NCBI RefSeq assembly: GCF_000336575.1
Contig: NZ_AOPO01000023.1
Coordinates: 1 to 58,020, forward strand
Length of the DNA: 58,020 bases
Source of the DNA: Vreelandella titanicae BH1
GTDB lineage: Bacteria; Pseudomonadota; Gammaproteobacteria; Pseudomonadales; Halomonadaceae
Direction: 5' to 3'
Positions 33,901 through 41,218 of this stretch are shown here, one piece after another. Position numbers and translations under genes: made by a program. The notes below the pieces were generated by a model, which had not been told where the DNA came from, made no database searches, and saw nothing but the letters and a program-made list of their open reading frames with translations. The first letter of the stretch is position 1. Every line of letters begins with the position of its first letter.

Positions 33901-36375
33901 GCGTTGCCCAAAGAGCCGTGCCTGTGGTGCCTTTTGATTTTCCTCGACACTATTACCCCCTATGTTTGCCAATGACGGGCATATAGAAGACGCAGAGGGA
34001 ATTGAGAATTCCAGATCATCAAAGGCAGCATCGACGGCGCTAACATAGTCGTTAACATCATCACGCCAGCAGCGCGGCGAGAAATCCCCATAGGTCGCCA
34101 CACTTCGCTCCGCGTGCCCCATCCAGCCGTCGACTATCTCTGCGGGTACGCCTAAATAGCGTAATTGTTGAGCATATCGATGGCGGAATACATTGCTTGG
34201 CAAGGGCCATTGAAATAAGGGCACACTGGGTAAATCCACGGTCGACATGGAATGCCACACTAGGCTCTCATCTAGTAAGAAGAAAAACGGAAGGGCAGAT
34301 GTGCCTTCACCTGTCAGTGCTTTGTGTATTTCATCCGCTAGCGCAGTATTGACATTAACTAGCGCCGTTGCCAGTGACTGCAAATGATTGATATAGCACT
34401 GCACGAGTTCGACGGCCCGAGTGGGCAATGGCACCACCCGACTACTTCGACGTCCCTGGTCCATTTTATCGTTCAGATATAAGCAGCGTGCTGAGAGATT
34501 AAAATGCTGCAGTGACTCAAAGGGATCTTTGAGATATCGACCCCCCGAAGCAGCATAGAGCCCCATCACACAGTATTGGGCTAGTGCATTATGGTAGTGA
34601 ATGAGTCCTGCTTCTGCGCTCGCTTCGACTGTAGCCCTCGCCTGTACTATCTCTTGACGCAACAAGGACGCTATCGGCGAAAGGCGACTACCAATGAGAT
34701 TGACACTGGGCGGAAAAGGTCTTGATGCGATCAGCGGCAGAGCCAGCCCTTTTTCAATCGCGGTGATATCCCATGTTGCATAGCTAGACGCACCGGGCAG
34801 CCCCGCATTGGGGTGAGCAGTTAACAGTCGTGCCAAATGTGGATCTTGCGTTCTATCAAATACAACCTGTCCCCAAACATGCGCCAGCTTAGCGCTCGTT
34901 ACGCGGGGAAAATGTAATTGTGCCTGCTGATAAAACCAACGCTCCAGCGGTAGAGTGTCGTCCCATAGGTCGCCTAGCGTGGTCAGAGAAGTTTTTAACT
35001 GACTAGCTCTTTGCTGGAGAATATTGGTTATTTGGACAGGCAGCTCAATGGCAAGCACTTCTTCTAACGGGCGGATATACTCAAGTGCCTTAACACTGCC
35101 TTGCCAAGCATTCGCCCGCCGCGGAGATTTCCTCACGATGGAGGAAAAATCTTGTGTCAACGTCCACTCATCACCGTAGGCCTCATCAATCCGAAATAAC
35201 GCAGTAAAGTGAAGGGAGCGCGAAAACCGGACTGACAGCCAAACCATCACCGCACCGAGCTGATTGGCTGGGTCAGAGGAGAAAAGTTCCTGATCTATCC
35301 AGCCCAGCAAAATCGCTTTCTCTGGCGGTAAAAGCTTTTCCCAACTCCATGGCAAAAAATGCGATTCTTCTGCTGTTTGCACAAAATAGCTGCGGCTCGC
35401 CAATCGTTGCTCAGCGTTACTATCTGAAGGATCTACCGTCGCAACATAAGTGCCTTCGTCTTCCTCTGGATCAAGATCCGCTCCCACCTCGTGTCGATAG
35501 GCATAAAACTGATATTCGGTACCTTCGCCCTCTTCATCAACGTGCTGGACCACGGCAACGGCAGGCTGCACGAATCGATCAATGCGTAATAGCGGGGCCG
35601 TAACCTCATTATTAATGGGAGCAACTTCATCACGCGCAATATGAGAAATCGAATTAAAAAAACGACTAGCAGCTCTGTCGCCTGAATAATCTAGACGTAT
35701 CTCTTCGGCAGCAAAATTGAACGCGTCGTTAACACGCTCTAGAGTAGGCTCGCGCTCTCCAACATAAGTACGGCATCGACGTAATAGCGTGTCTAGCATC
35801 TGCCATTTTTCGTCGTAAGGCCCGAGCGTAATAAACCGAGCAGCATTGCTAATATTGCGATCCGCAATACATTTTTGATGAGCAACCCGGCGCGACGCAT
35901 GTACGACGAGCCATAAGCGCAGTAGGCGGCGCCAAAACAAAAGCTCTTCGTTACTTGCTGGAGCCTGCGGATTAGTGATCATGGTGATTAGGAAGGTTTT
36001 ATTTTTAACGCCTCCTTCTTGAAACTGACGCTTATTTTGTTCTACATCACCAGCATGTGCCTCTACTGGGTACTCTCGGGAGATGAGGTGGGAATCCTTA
36101 AAACTACCGACAAACCGTTGCAGCTCATCGACAACCGGATCACCTGCCCAAGCAGAAAGAATCATGACAGATTCAGGGTGAGAGCATTCTCTTACAAAAT
36201 TGGCAATCGCATCGTTGCGAGGGCTTAGCCCCTGGGCGTGATAAATGACCTGGAGAATATCGAGTAAACCTTCATCATGCGCCCACGTAACTAGTTTGCG
36301 ATACCGCTTCCCGAGACTTACGGTCACTGCTTCCAATTGATGGCTGTGACAATCTCCTACGTTTTCTTGTGTCAT
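30982..36375 (-). CDS. Giant protein with two tyrosine-recombinase catalytic domains
   Basis: 1,797 residues in one uninterrupted frame. First recombinase-like domain about 600-765: GGRYLKDPF near 612 (possible Arg I), the basic SSRVVPLP turn, RHRYAQQL near 729 (H/R box), GWMGH, and Tyr in ATYGDF near 760. Second about 1320-1525: FGLRAQEAIGL near 1338 (Arg I), KSLASRRVVPL, HHCRHAF near 1451, LMGHRHP and Tyr in NYSH near 1520. The N-terminal 550 residues and the last 270 match nothing I know. Single-domain integrases have 300-450 residues, so this is 4-5 times the usual size. The start is 110 bp from a tRNA-fMet fragment, which suggests it is the integrase of the element to its left. ORF length and conserved motifs argue against a pseudogene. 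Confidence 0.75.
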   Translation of the reverse strand: MTQENVGDCHSHQLEAVTVSLGKRYRKLVTWAHDEGLLDILQVIYHAQGLSPRNDAIANFVRECSHPESVMILSAWAGDPVVDELQRFVGSFKDSHLISREYPVEAHAGDVEQNKRQFQEGGVKNKTFLITMITNPQAPASNEELLFWRRLLRLWLVVHASRRVAHQKCIADRNISNAARFITLGPYDEKWQMLDTLLRRCRTYVGEREPTLERVNDAFNFAAEEIRLDYSGDRAASRFFNSISHIARDEVAPINNEVTAPLLRIDRFVQPAVAVVQHVDEEGEGTEYQFYAYRHEVGADLDPEEDEGTYVATVDPSDSNAEQRLASRSYFVQTAEESHFLPWSWEKLLPPEKAILLGWIDQELFSSDPANQLGAVMVWLSVRFSRSLHFTALFRIDEAYGDEWTLTQDFSSIVRKSPRRANAWQGSVKALEYIRPLEEVLAIELPVQITNILQQRASQLKTSLTTLGDLWDDTLPLERWFYQQAQLHFPRVTSAKLAHVWGQVVFDRTQDPHLARLLTAHPNAGLPGASSYATWDITAIEKGLALPLIASRPFPPSVNLIGSRLSPIASLLRQEIVQARATVEASAEAGLIHYHNALAQYCVMGLYAASGGRYLKDPFESLQHFNLSARCLYLNDKMDQGRRSSRVVPLPTRAVELVQCYINHLQSLATALVNVNTALADEIHKALTGEGTSALPFFFLLDESLVWHSMSTVDLPSVPLFQWPLPSNVFRHRYAQQLRYLGVPAEIVDGWMGHAERSVATYGDFSPRCWRDDVNDYVSAVDAAFDDLEFSIPSASSICPSLANIGGNSVEENQKAPQARLFGQRLREKERRQTIQREHEKADADICSYLGRRAISDIQQADVDTLVQRMLHRNNSVIHPYASLRLSVLLRRLEVEGSQYQYAINKRVAEASAEKSLVTTQAVKAVSLLPSLEQWAEGLRKKGLKAQFSKLGALSVGALLLCLEKRISYQRMLLDVARGRNYRLIQHRQVYLLEYSESLDVTNHLAPVQRHRISYKTASLLAAGQGIQKEVDLSQVQLSANIIYPPEALRACLPSIQDKSIQTVLATLGELISQANLLTLPGLVSGALAGRVPSTSLPLVDELRIREGVRLVFPSNHSTHDSELNVSTTVMPGWRDISKIEQQENTNRLYTKVQDVLNEYTKRQSRRAASQLDKLSNGYEGQVGACIILLVRWISFLMRRGKIGKQNDYAKSSLTRYFSSLKTAFAEFGYQTNLVDYDEEAVTALYAKMLTFVELASQDATYFSHRLRDFHSWAETLGVASPDWQELFIEDDRRSVRPGMLVQSEYLTCQSALLAKWKYHSDEKYLLLGFVLLLTFRFGLRAQEAIGLQRSDWCEYQGSRWVLVRDNAQRKLKSLASRRVVPLLFALDATEENIIQQVFSRFTSLAGNDTKRPILCEIYESQARLISWALQISPVLIQLLRQGTSSGGLTLHHCRHAFYNTIAPCLFGMHSELTQSVTGDADTRAIRQQVLGANHTVSRRSGMAMARLMGHRHPRIGSLNYSHCLFDWADQLTPVHHKRARRIVGVLHTDTLLRSKAPALEQVDVTVCYAELSFIALWKVLRFVGLGMSYERAGRHVNIRPEDVEAIATVARQAESHMRFKLKNNSDSWVNGESYPYILLRSLGEKSWRRFFEHIEKVEESELVGKNNGVSLCELPFLISKNRQLLMSHEQHVRFFMKALALFGVLKEDMQVASRNMPVELSNALKENGLCQEDAASGFQLDPFPIVVAGVLDRRQQYAALRLNRSPVGVVRNSHELAVVVLACGLFGALSYPVLDS

Positions 36376-36431
36376 TAATATCCCTTAGATCCAGAAGCGT
36401 CACTTGCCAAAAACCGCTCTATCATAAGGTT

Positions 36432-36474
36432 TAAAGACATTTTTAACCATTTAAGGACAAAATAAATGTCTTTA
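36432..36474. repeat. 11-bp inverted repeat between the giant gene and the tRNA fragment
   Basis: TAAAGACATTT at 36432-36442 and its exact complement AAATGTCTTTA at 36464-36474, 21 bp apart, immediately upstream of the giant recombinase gene and 10 bp before the tRNA fragment. It could be an operator or a recombinase arm-binding site. Confidence 0.6.
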
Positions 36475-36484
36475 TATCATCAGT

Positions 36485-36524
36485 CTCATAACCGTCATCG
36501 GTTCAAATCCGGTCCCCGCTACCA
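36485..36524 (+). other. 3' fragment of an initiator tRNA-Met gene (attachment site)
   Basis: The strand reads CTCATAAC followed by a T-arm (TCGGTTCAAATCCG) and acceptor end CCCCGCTACCA: the anticodon loop with CAT and the 3' half of a bacterial initiator tRNA-Met, apparently with a few bases missing in the variable-loop region. The 5' half of the tRNA is absent. Such 3' fragments are made when an element integrates into a tRNA gene. The intact copy should lie outside the window. Confidence 0.7.
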
Positions 36525-36532
36525 ATATTTTG

Positions 36533-36568
36533 AAAGGCAGATCAGTTACTTACTGATCTGCCTTTTTT
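36533..36568 (+). terminator. Terminator after the tRNA fragment
   Basis: A 13-bp stem, AAGGCAGATCAGT with its complement, a five-base loop and a run of six T. It is probably the original tRNA gene terminator, kept with the fragment. Confidence 0.85.
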
Positions 36569-36694
36569 GTTTCTGTTCGTCTGCAAACTTCCTGTGACAC
36601 ATCTGTGACGTATATGTGACACATTCGCTCCGTTGCTTGCGTCAGTAATTTATTCTTACGACCTTCAGTCAACGACTGGCAGTATTAATCACCT

Positions 36695-36910
36695 CTAATT
36701 TTTCTCATGATTTTTTTGAATTTCTAGCAAATCACCCACCTCACAACTGAAAAGCTTGCATAGCTTATCCAATGCATCCAGCTCGATTCGCTGAGCAGTT
36801 TCTTTATAAAGAAGCGTAACAGTATTGCGGTTAAGTCCTGTTTCACGCGCAACATCTACGATCTTCATTTTGTGCTCACCCATCAAGCGCGCGAGATGAC
36901 AACGAACCAT
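36695..36910 (-). CDS. XRE-family repressor (Cro/CI-like)
   Basis: 71 residues from ATG at 36910, preceded by AGGAGG (the frame is open further up to 36964 but without a site). Helix-turn-helix: HKMKIVDVARETGLNRNTVTLLYKE (about residues 13-37), then LDALDKLCKLFSCEVGDLLE typical of small HTH_26-type regulators. It is divergent from the excisionase/integrase genes and is likely to control them through the palindrome at 36984-37004. Confidence 0.85.
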   Translation of the reverse strand: MVRCHLARLMGEHKMKIVDVARETGLNRNTVTLLYKETAQRIELDALDKLCKLFSCEVGDLLEIQKNHEKN

Positions 36911-36983
36911 CAAAACCTCCTGTAAATGCTTTTTGTCATCCTGAATGGCAAAAAACGCTTGCAAATGGTTTTTTGCTGTCTAA

Positions 36984-37004
36984 AATGTCATTTAGGATGA
37001 CATT
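36984..37004. promoter_or_regulatory. Likely operator between repressor and integrase genes
   Basis: AATGTCAT-TTAGG-ATGACATT, a perfect 8-bp inverted repeat with a 5-bp spacer. A related half-site TGTCATCCT occurs at 36934-36942 and another ATGTCTTT at 37018. Located between divergent XRE and excisionase genes, it is a natural target for the XRE protein. Confidence 0.65.
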
Positions 37005-37061
37005 CTGATATTTTGAATGTCTTTTAGTCACGCAGAATACCACTCCTTTTGGAGGTTTTCG

Positions 37062-37301
37062 ATGGAATCATCCTATACCTATCTCACGACCGAAGAGCTT
37101 GCCCAGCGCATAAAGTACGACTGTCGTACTATCCGACAGCAGCTAAAAGACAGCGTCCTTATCGAGGGCACCCACTACATCAAGCCATTTGGCCGACGGA
37201 AAATTTTGTTCTTGTGGGAAGCCGTTGAAAAAGAAATGCTTAAAGCAGCTCATGGCACTATTTCCATTCCGATGGCAAATGGAGGCTATAGCCATGGGTA
37301 A
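37062..37301 (+). CDS. Excisionase-like / AlpA-type helix-turn-helix protein
   Basis: 79 residues from MESSYTYLTTEELAQ; TTTGGAGG precedes the ATG at 37062. A winged-helix (LTTEELAQRIKYDCRTIRQQL, then HYIKPFGRRKILFLWEAVEKEML) resembles MerR-like excisionases that bend DNA for integrase. It overlaps the start of the integrase gene by 8 bp, so expression is coupled. Confidence 0.75.
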   Translation: MESSYTYLTTEELAQRIKYDCRTIRQQLKDSVLIEGTHYIKPFGRRKILFLWEAVEKEMLKAAHGTISIPMANGGYSHG

Positions 37302-38532
37302 GGTTCGCCAACGAAAAGAGACGGGTAAGCTCTATCTGGATTTTTTCTACCAAGGCCTGCGGTTACGTGAGCAAACTGCACTGAAAGACACACCTACTAA
37401 CAGAAAAAAGGTGGAGCAATTACTGGCAAAGGTAGAAGCCAAAATATTGCTAGATGACCTCGACTACGCTGAGTTCTTTCCAGGCAGCAAAAATTTAAAA
37501 AAACTGGCATCCACGGAGACCACTCAGGCCTCTTCAAAGACCACACTTATAACTGGAGACGCGTCGCAGCAGATTAATACACCAATCTTCAACAACTTTT
37601 CTGACCAGTGGTTTGAAGAGAGCAAGATCCAGTGGCGCGCCTCTCATGTACGCAATGTGAACTCGATCTTGGATAGCTCACTTAAACCTGCGTTCGGTAA
37701 AAAGCCCATGGGTGAAATTACGAAGGCCGACATCTTGGCGTTTCGCGCTAAGCTGGCTAAACGTAAGGGGCGCGGCGCAACGGGGCTGGTATCCCCCAAA
37801 ACCATCAACAGTCACATGACCATCCTGCGCATGGTGCTTGATGAGGCAGCCGAGCGGTTCGACTTCGAGACGCCGTACAAAAATATCAAACCGTTAAAGC
37901 TTCAAAAGACTCACATCGAGCCCTTCTCGCTGCAAGAGGTCCACCGCATCATCGATAACGTGCGCTCCGACTATCGCAACTACTACACGGTGCGTTTCTT
38001 TACAGGCATGCGCACTGGCGAAGTGGATGGGCTGAAGTGGAAGAACGTGGATTTTGCCAAACGAGAAATCTTGGTGCGTGAAACGTTAATCAACGGAGAG
38101 ACCGAATACACCAAAACCGATGGCTCACAGCGTGAAATCCCCATGTTTGGCCAAGTATACGACGCGTTGAAAACACAGTACGCCGCTACGGGGCATAAAA
38201 GCGCGTATGTGTTCTGCAATCAAATGGGGCAGGCGCTTGATCACAACAATGTGACTAAACGTGTGTGGTACCCCCTACTGAGGTCGCTTGGGCTTACCAA
38301 ACGGCGCCCCTACCAAACACGCCACACCGCCGCGACGCTGTTTCTAGCCTCGGGTGAGAACCCAGAGTGGGTGGCACGAATATTAGGCCACAGCTCCACC
38401 GAGATGCTGTTTAAGGTCTATTCGCGCTACGTCCCTAACGCTACTCGCATGGATGGCTCCGCCTTTGAGCGCCTGCTCGGCAATACCTCATCAGCTAAAG
38501 CTCAAAAGGAGCGCAGCCATGAAACTGTCTAA
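37294..38532 (+). CDS. Tyrosine integrase
   Basis: 412 residues from ATG at 37294 (GGAGG upstream). The arm-binding domain (KVRQRKETGKLYLDFFYQGLR) is followed by a SAM-like core-binding domain (about 120-215) and the catalytic domain: Arg in FTGMRTGEVDGL, TxR in RHTAATLFLASG, GHSSTEM and Tyr in FKVYSRY. It is a normal-sized phage/island integrase. The partial tRNA lies 770 bp away, consistent with integration at that site. It overlaps the next gene by 14 bp. Confidence 0.93.
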   Translation: MGKVRQRKETGKLYLDFFYQGLRLREQTALKDTPTNRKKVEQLLAKVEAKILLDDLDYAEFFPGSKNLKKLASTETTQASSKTTLITGDASQQINTPIFNNFSDQWFEESKIQWRASHVRNVNSILDSSLKPAFGKKPMGEITKADILAFRAKLAKRKGRGATGLVSPKTINSHMTILRMVLDEAAERFDFETPYKNIKPLKLQKTHIEPFSLQEVHRIIDNVRSDYRNYYTVRFFTGMRTGEVDGLKWKNVDFAKREILVRETLINGETEYTKTDGSQREIPMFGQVYDALKTQYAATGHKSAYVFCNQMGQALDHNNVTKRVWYPLLRSLGLTKRRPYQTRHTAATLFLASGENPEWVARILGHSSTEMLFKVYSRYVPNATRMDGSAFERLLGNTSSAKAQKERSHETV

Positions 38533-39472
38533 TCACTATTCTCGTCAACTGATGCGCTCATTCACGGGGACTTATCGCCTAACTGGTCGTGTTGTGGTGT
38601 TTGATGATGCGAAAACGCCATTCTTGAAACTTCGCCTCAGCGACAGCAAAGGGGATCACGTTGCGATGCTTAACTTGGAGAAAACACCAGTACCGGAGCG
38701 TATTGGTCATCTGGAACATGTCACCGCTACCGGGGTGAAGTGTTTGTCAGGCCAGTTTTTGCTTAATGCATTTCGTAAGGCAAACCCAGAAGAGGTTGAT
38801 GCACTCGCCACGCTACAGTCGCTACCCCGTATTTACTGCCCCGTACCCGAGGCGTTTGATCGACTCGTTGCCACCGCACAATCGCTAACGTCTCAACACC
38901 TGCGCACCTTTTTGACACGAGTACTGGAGCGTCAAGAGCGGCTGGAAGCCTTTCTAAATGCACCGGGTAGCCGTAACTATCACCACGCCTACCCAGGCGG
39001 TTTGCTGCAACATTCGTTGGAGGTTGCCAATCATTCCGTGGCGATGCTGCGCCTTAACGAGCCGGCCATGCCTCGTCTCATGCAGGAAGCCTGTTTCGTG
39101 GGCGGACTATTGCACGATATTGGCAAGACATACACCTACGATTCCAAAGGCAAGCCTAACGCCGCCTGGAAGCTTTGTAGTCATGACGTGTTTACCCTTG
39201 AGGCTTGTGCGTACGGGCTTGCCTACTTGGATGCACATGAGCCCGATATAGCGATGACCCTGCGCCATGTGTGGACGTGTGCTTCTCCTGGGGCACGTTA
39301 TGGCCAACCTGCGGCGATGACGCTGGCCCGCTATATCCGTGACGCCGATGGACAGAGTGCGATGGCGGATAACCAACAACGCGCTTTTCGCCGTCAATCG
39401 AGCAAGGGGTTTGGCCGACTCGGACAGAATCTATTTTGGCAGCCTCAACTACCTGCCGCGGCATCCCACTGA
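38519..39472 (+). CDS. HD-domain protein (YhaM/TraI_2-like)
   Basis: 317 residues. N-terminal part (about 15-80) looks like an OB-fold (TGRVVVFDDAKTPFLKLRL) and the centre is an HD domain: HH-containing YHHAYPGGLLQHSLEV near 152 and GGLLHDIGKTYTY near 200, followed by a His in LRHVW. The combination is seen in YhaM-like 3'-5' exonucleases and in the TraI_2/MobH-type proteins of integrative elements. The ATG at 38519 is inside the integrase gene, indicating co-expression. It probably belongs to the element; whether it is a nuclease or a mobilisation factor is open. Confidence 0.65.
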   Translation: MKLSNHYSRQLMRSFTGTYRLTGRVVVFDDAKTPFLKLRLSDSKGDHVAMLNLEKTPVPERIGHLEHVTATGVKCLSGQFLLNAFRKANPEEVDALATLQSLPRIYCPVPEAFDRLVATAQSLTSQHLRTFLTRVLERQERLEAFLNAPGSRNYHHAYPGGLLQHSLEVANHSVAMLRLNEPAMPRLMQEACFVGGLLHDIGKTYTYDSKGKPNAAWKLCSHDVFTLEACAYGLAYLDAHEPDIAMTLRHVWTCASPGARYGQPAAMTLARYIRDADGQSAMADNQQRAFRRQSSKGFGRLGQNLFWQPQLPAAASH

Positions 39473-39552
39473 TGCAGTCTTCTACTTTTCGCCCTGAGCC
39501 GTCAGCTTTTTGAGTGACGGTTTTACCAGAATTACAGGAAAATATTGCCTGA

Positions 39553-39865
39553 TTAGTAAGGCTCAGCCATATTCAGGAACCGACATGGCATCGGCGGTTC
39601 TCTCGCCGCGACCATGAGAGAGCGAGGAATCATGGATATGAGGTCATAGCGCCGATTGAAGCGCTACTCGAACTCGGCCAGATAGCGTGTGACATGCGGC
39701 CCGTGGATGGCATGGTAAATGTTCTTGATGGCGTTCTTGTCGTTTCTCAGCAGGGTGTTGACCTAGTTGAGGTCGGGGCTCTCCACACTGGCACGTCCAT
39801 CCCCGGTGATGTGGAGGTCCTCCTTGGAGCTGGACAGACAGCCTGATCTCGGCAAATTTAGGGTT
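39553..39865 (-). pseudogene. Remnant of an IS1595/ISXO2-type transposase
   Basis: The minus strand reads NTLLRNDKNAIKNIYHAIHG, then HVTRYLAEFE, a stop, RFNRRYDLISMIPRSLMV and finally PPMPCRFLNMAEPY, the C-terminal region of IS1595-family transposases (EFE[WY]RFNRR). A nonsense codon splits it and the upstream part is frameshifted with a partial start near 39865. No terminal repeats were identified. It lies between the integrase module and the catabolic cluster. Confidence 0.7.
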
Positions 39866-39968
39866 CATGGTGATACACATTGTATGACTTTGCCCGAGTT
39901 TTCTGGCTGCTAGAAAAGATACCACTTATAGCTTTATTGATTATCTGGGGATAATAATTAAGCCAGAC

Positions 39969-41135
39969 TTATACATTCCCTGATTGCCAAGCAGTACCAC
40001 AACCACCAGTCAAAATCGTGTCATTATGCTGACCTAGCGTCGGCGGGGCCATGACGATTTCGTTAGGCGTGGCTGAAAACTGAAGAGGGTTGTTGATAAC
40101 CTTGAAGGTTCCAGCCTTGGGGTGCTCCAACGTTTTCAGCAGATTATCTACAGTGTGCTGATCGCTGAACACCTCTGGCCAGGTACGCACCGGGCCGTAG
40201 ATGGCACCTACAGCAGATAGAGCCTGATCCCACTCCGCCAAGGTTCGGGTAGCGAATATTTCCGCCAGCTCGGCGTCACACGCCTGCCGATTATTGAGTC
40301 GCGCATTCTTGGTTGCGAACCGGGGGTCGGTCTTGAGCTGGCTTGCTCCGAGGCCTTCGCATAGTATATGCCAGAACTTGTCGTTGATCGTTATGATCAT
40401 GATGTCCCGGTCATCTAAAGTCTTGTAGGTGTTATTGGGCACAATATCCCAGTGTTCGTTTCCCATCAGCGGAGGAGTCTTGCCGGTGGCGTCGAAATAA
40501 ACGTCACGGGGCACTAGACTGAAGATGGAGGCATCCATCATTGACAGATCAACTCGCTGCCCTTCACCGGTTCTTTCTCGCGCATGCATAGCTGTGAGGA
40601 TACCAGTGGTGGCGATCAGCGCTGTAGCTAGGTCGGAAAATGGAAATCCCGTCTTTAGCGGTCCAGACTCAGGAGTACCGGTGATTTGCATTAGCCCCGA
40701 CATGGCCTGGATGATCTGGTCGAGCGCGGGGCGTTTAGCGTCAGGGCCGCTGTGGCCAAAGCCGGTAATAGAACAATAGATCAAGCGCGGATTGATCTCG
40801 CGCAACTCCTCATAGCTTAACCCCACTTTTTCGGTGAAGCCGGGCCGGAAGTTCTCCACAAGCACGTCAGCCCCTGCTGCCAATGCTCGTGCTGCCTCCT
40901 TGCCGGAGTCAGATTTGAGATCAAGCGTAATGCCACGCTTATTGCGATTAATGGCTAGAAAGAAAACGCCATCTCCCCCTAGAGTAGTCTCGCCCGATTT
41001 GCGGAAAGGATCACCTTCAGGCTGTTCCACCTTGATCACGTCTGCCCCCGAGTCGGCCAGCATCATAGTAGCCATCGGGCCAGTCATCATTTGTGTGAAG
41101 TCGAGGACCTTGAGTCCTTTTAATGCAGTAGTCAT
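39969..41135 (-). CDS. CaiB/BaiF-type CoA-transferase
   Basis: 388 residues from MTTALKGLKVLDF, with GGGAG before the ATG at 41135. Family III CoA-transferase: N-terminal TQMMTGPMATMMLADSGADV and VEQPEGDPFR for CoA binding, ITGFGHSGPDAKRPA, and the likely catalytic Asp in FPFSDLATAL. It moves CoA from a donor thioester to an acid. Last gene of the minus-strand operon with acyl-CoA dehydrogenase, hydratase and aldehyde dehydrogenase, so the acceptor is probably the substrate acid of that pathway. Confidence 0.85.
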   Translation of the reverse strand: MTTALKGLKVLDFTQMMTGPMATMMLADSGADVIKVEQPEGDPFRKSGETTLGGDGVFFLAINRNKRGITLDLKSDSGKEAARALAAGADVLVENFRPGFTEKVGLSYEELREINPRLIYCSITGFGHSGPDAKRPALDQIIQAMSGLMQITGTPESGPLKTGFPFSDLATALIATTGILTAMHARERTGEGQRVDLSMMDASIFSLVPRDVYFDATGKTPPLMGNEHWDIVPNNTYKTLDDRDIMIITINDKFWHILCEGLGASQLKTDPRFATKNARLNNRQACDAELAEIFATRTLAEWDQALSAVGAIYGPVRTWPEVFSDQHTVDNLLKTLEHPKAGTFKVINNPLQFSATPNEIVMAPPTLGQHNDTILTGGCGTAWQSGNV

Positions 41136-41218
41136 TTCATCTCCCGGACAACTTGTAGTCATTAGCATTCAGCGACATGCTCATCCCCATCTGCGGGCAG
41201 TGGGGAACAGCGACCACA

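Noticed and set aside
36485..36524. Complete functional tRNA gene
   Set aside because: Only the anticodon loop and 3' half are present; the 5' acceptor strand and D-arm are missing upstream.
39644..39925. Minus-strand frame as an intact gene
   Set aside because: The neighbouring frames spell out the C-terminal part of an ISXO2-type transposase, so this is a frameshifted remnant.
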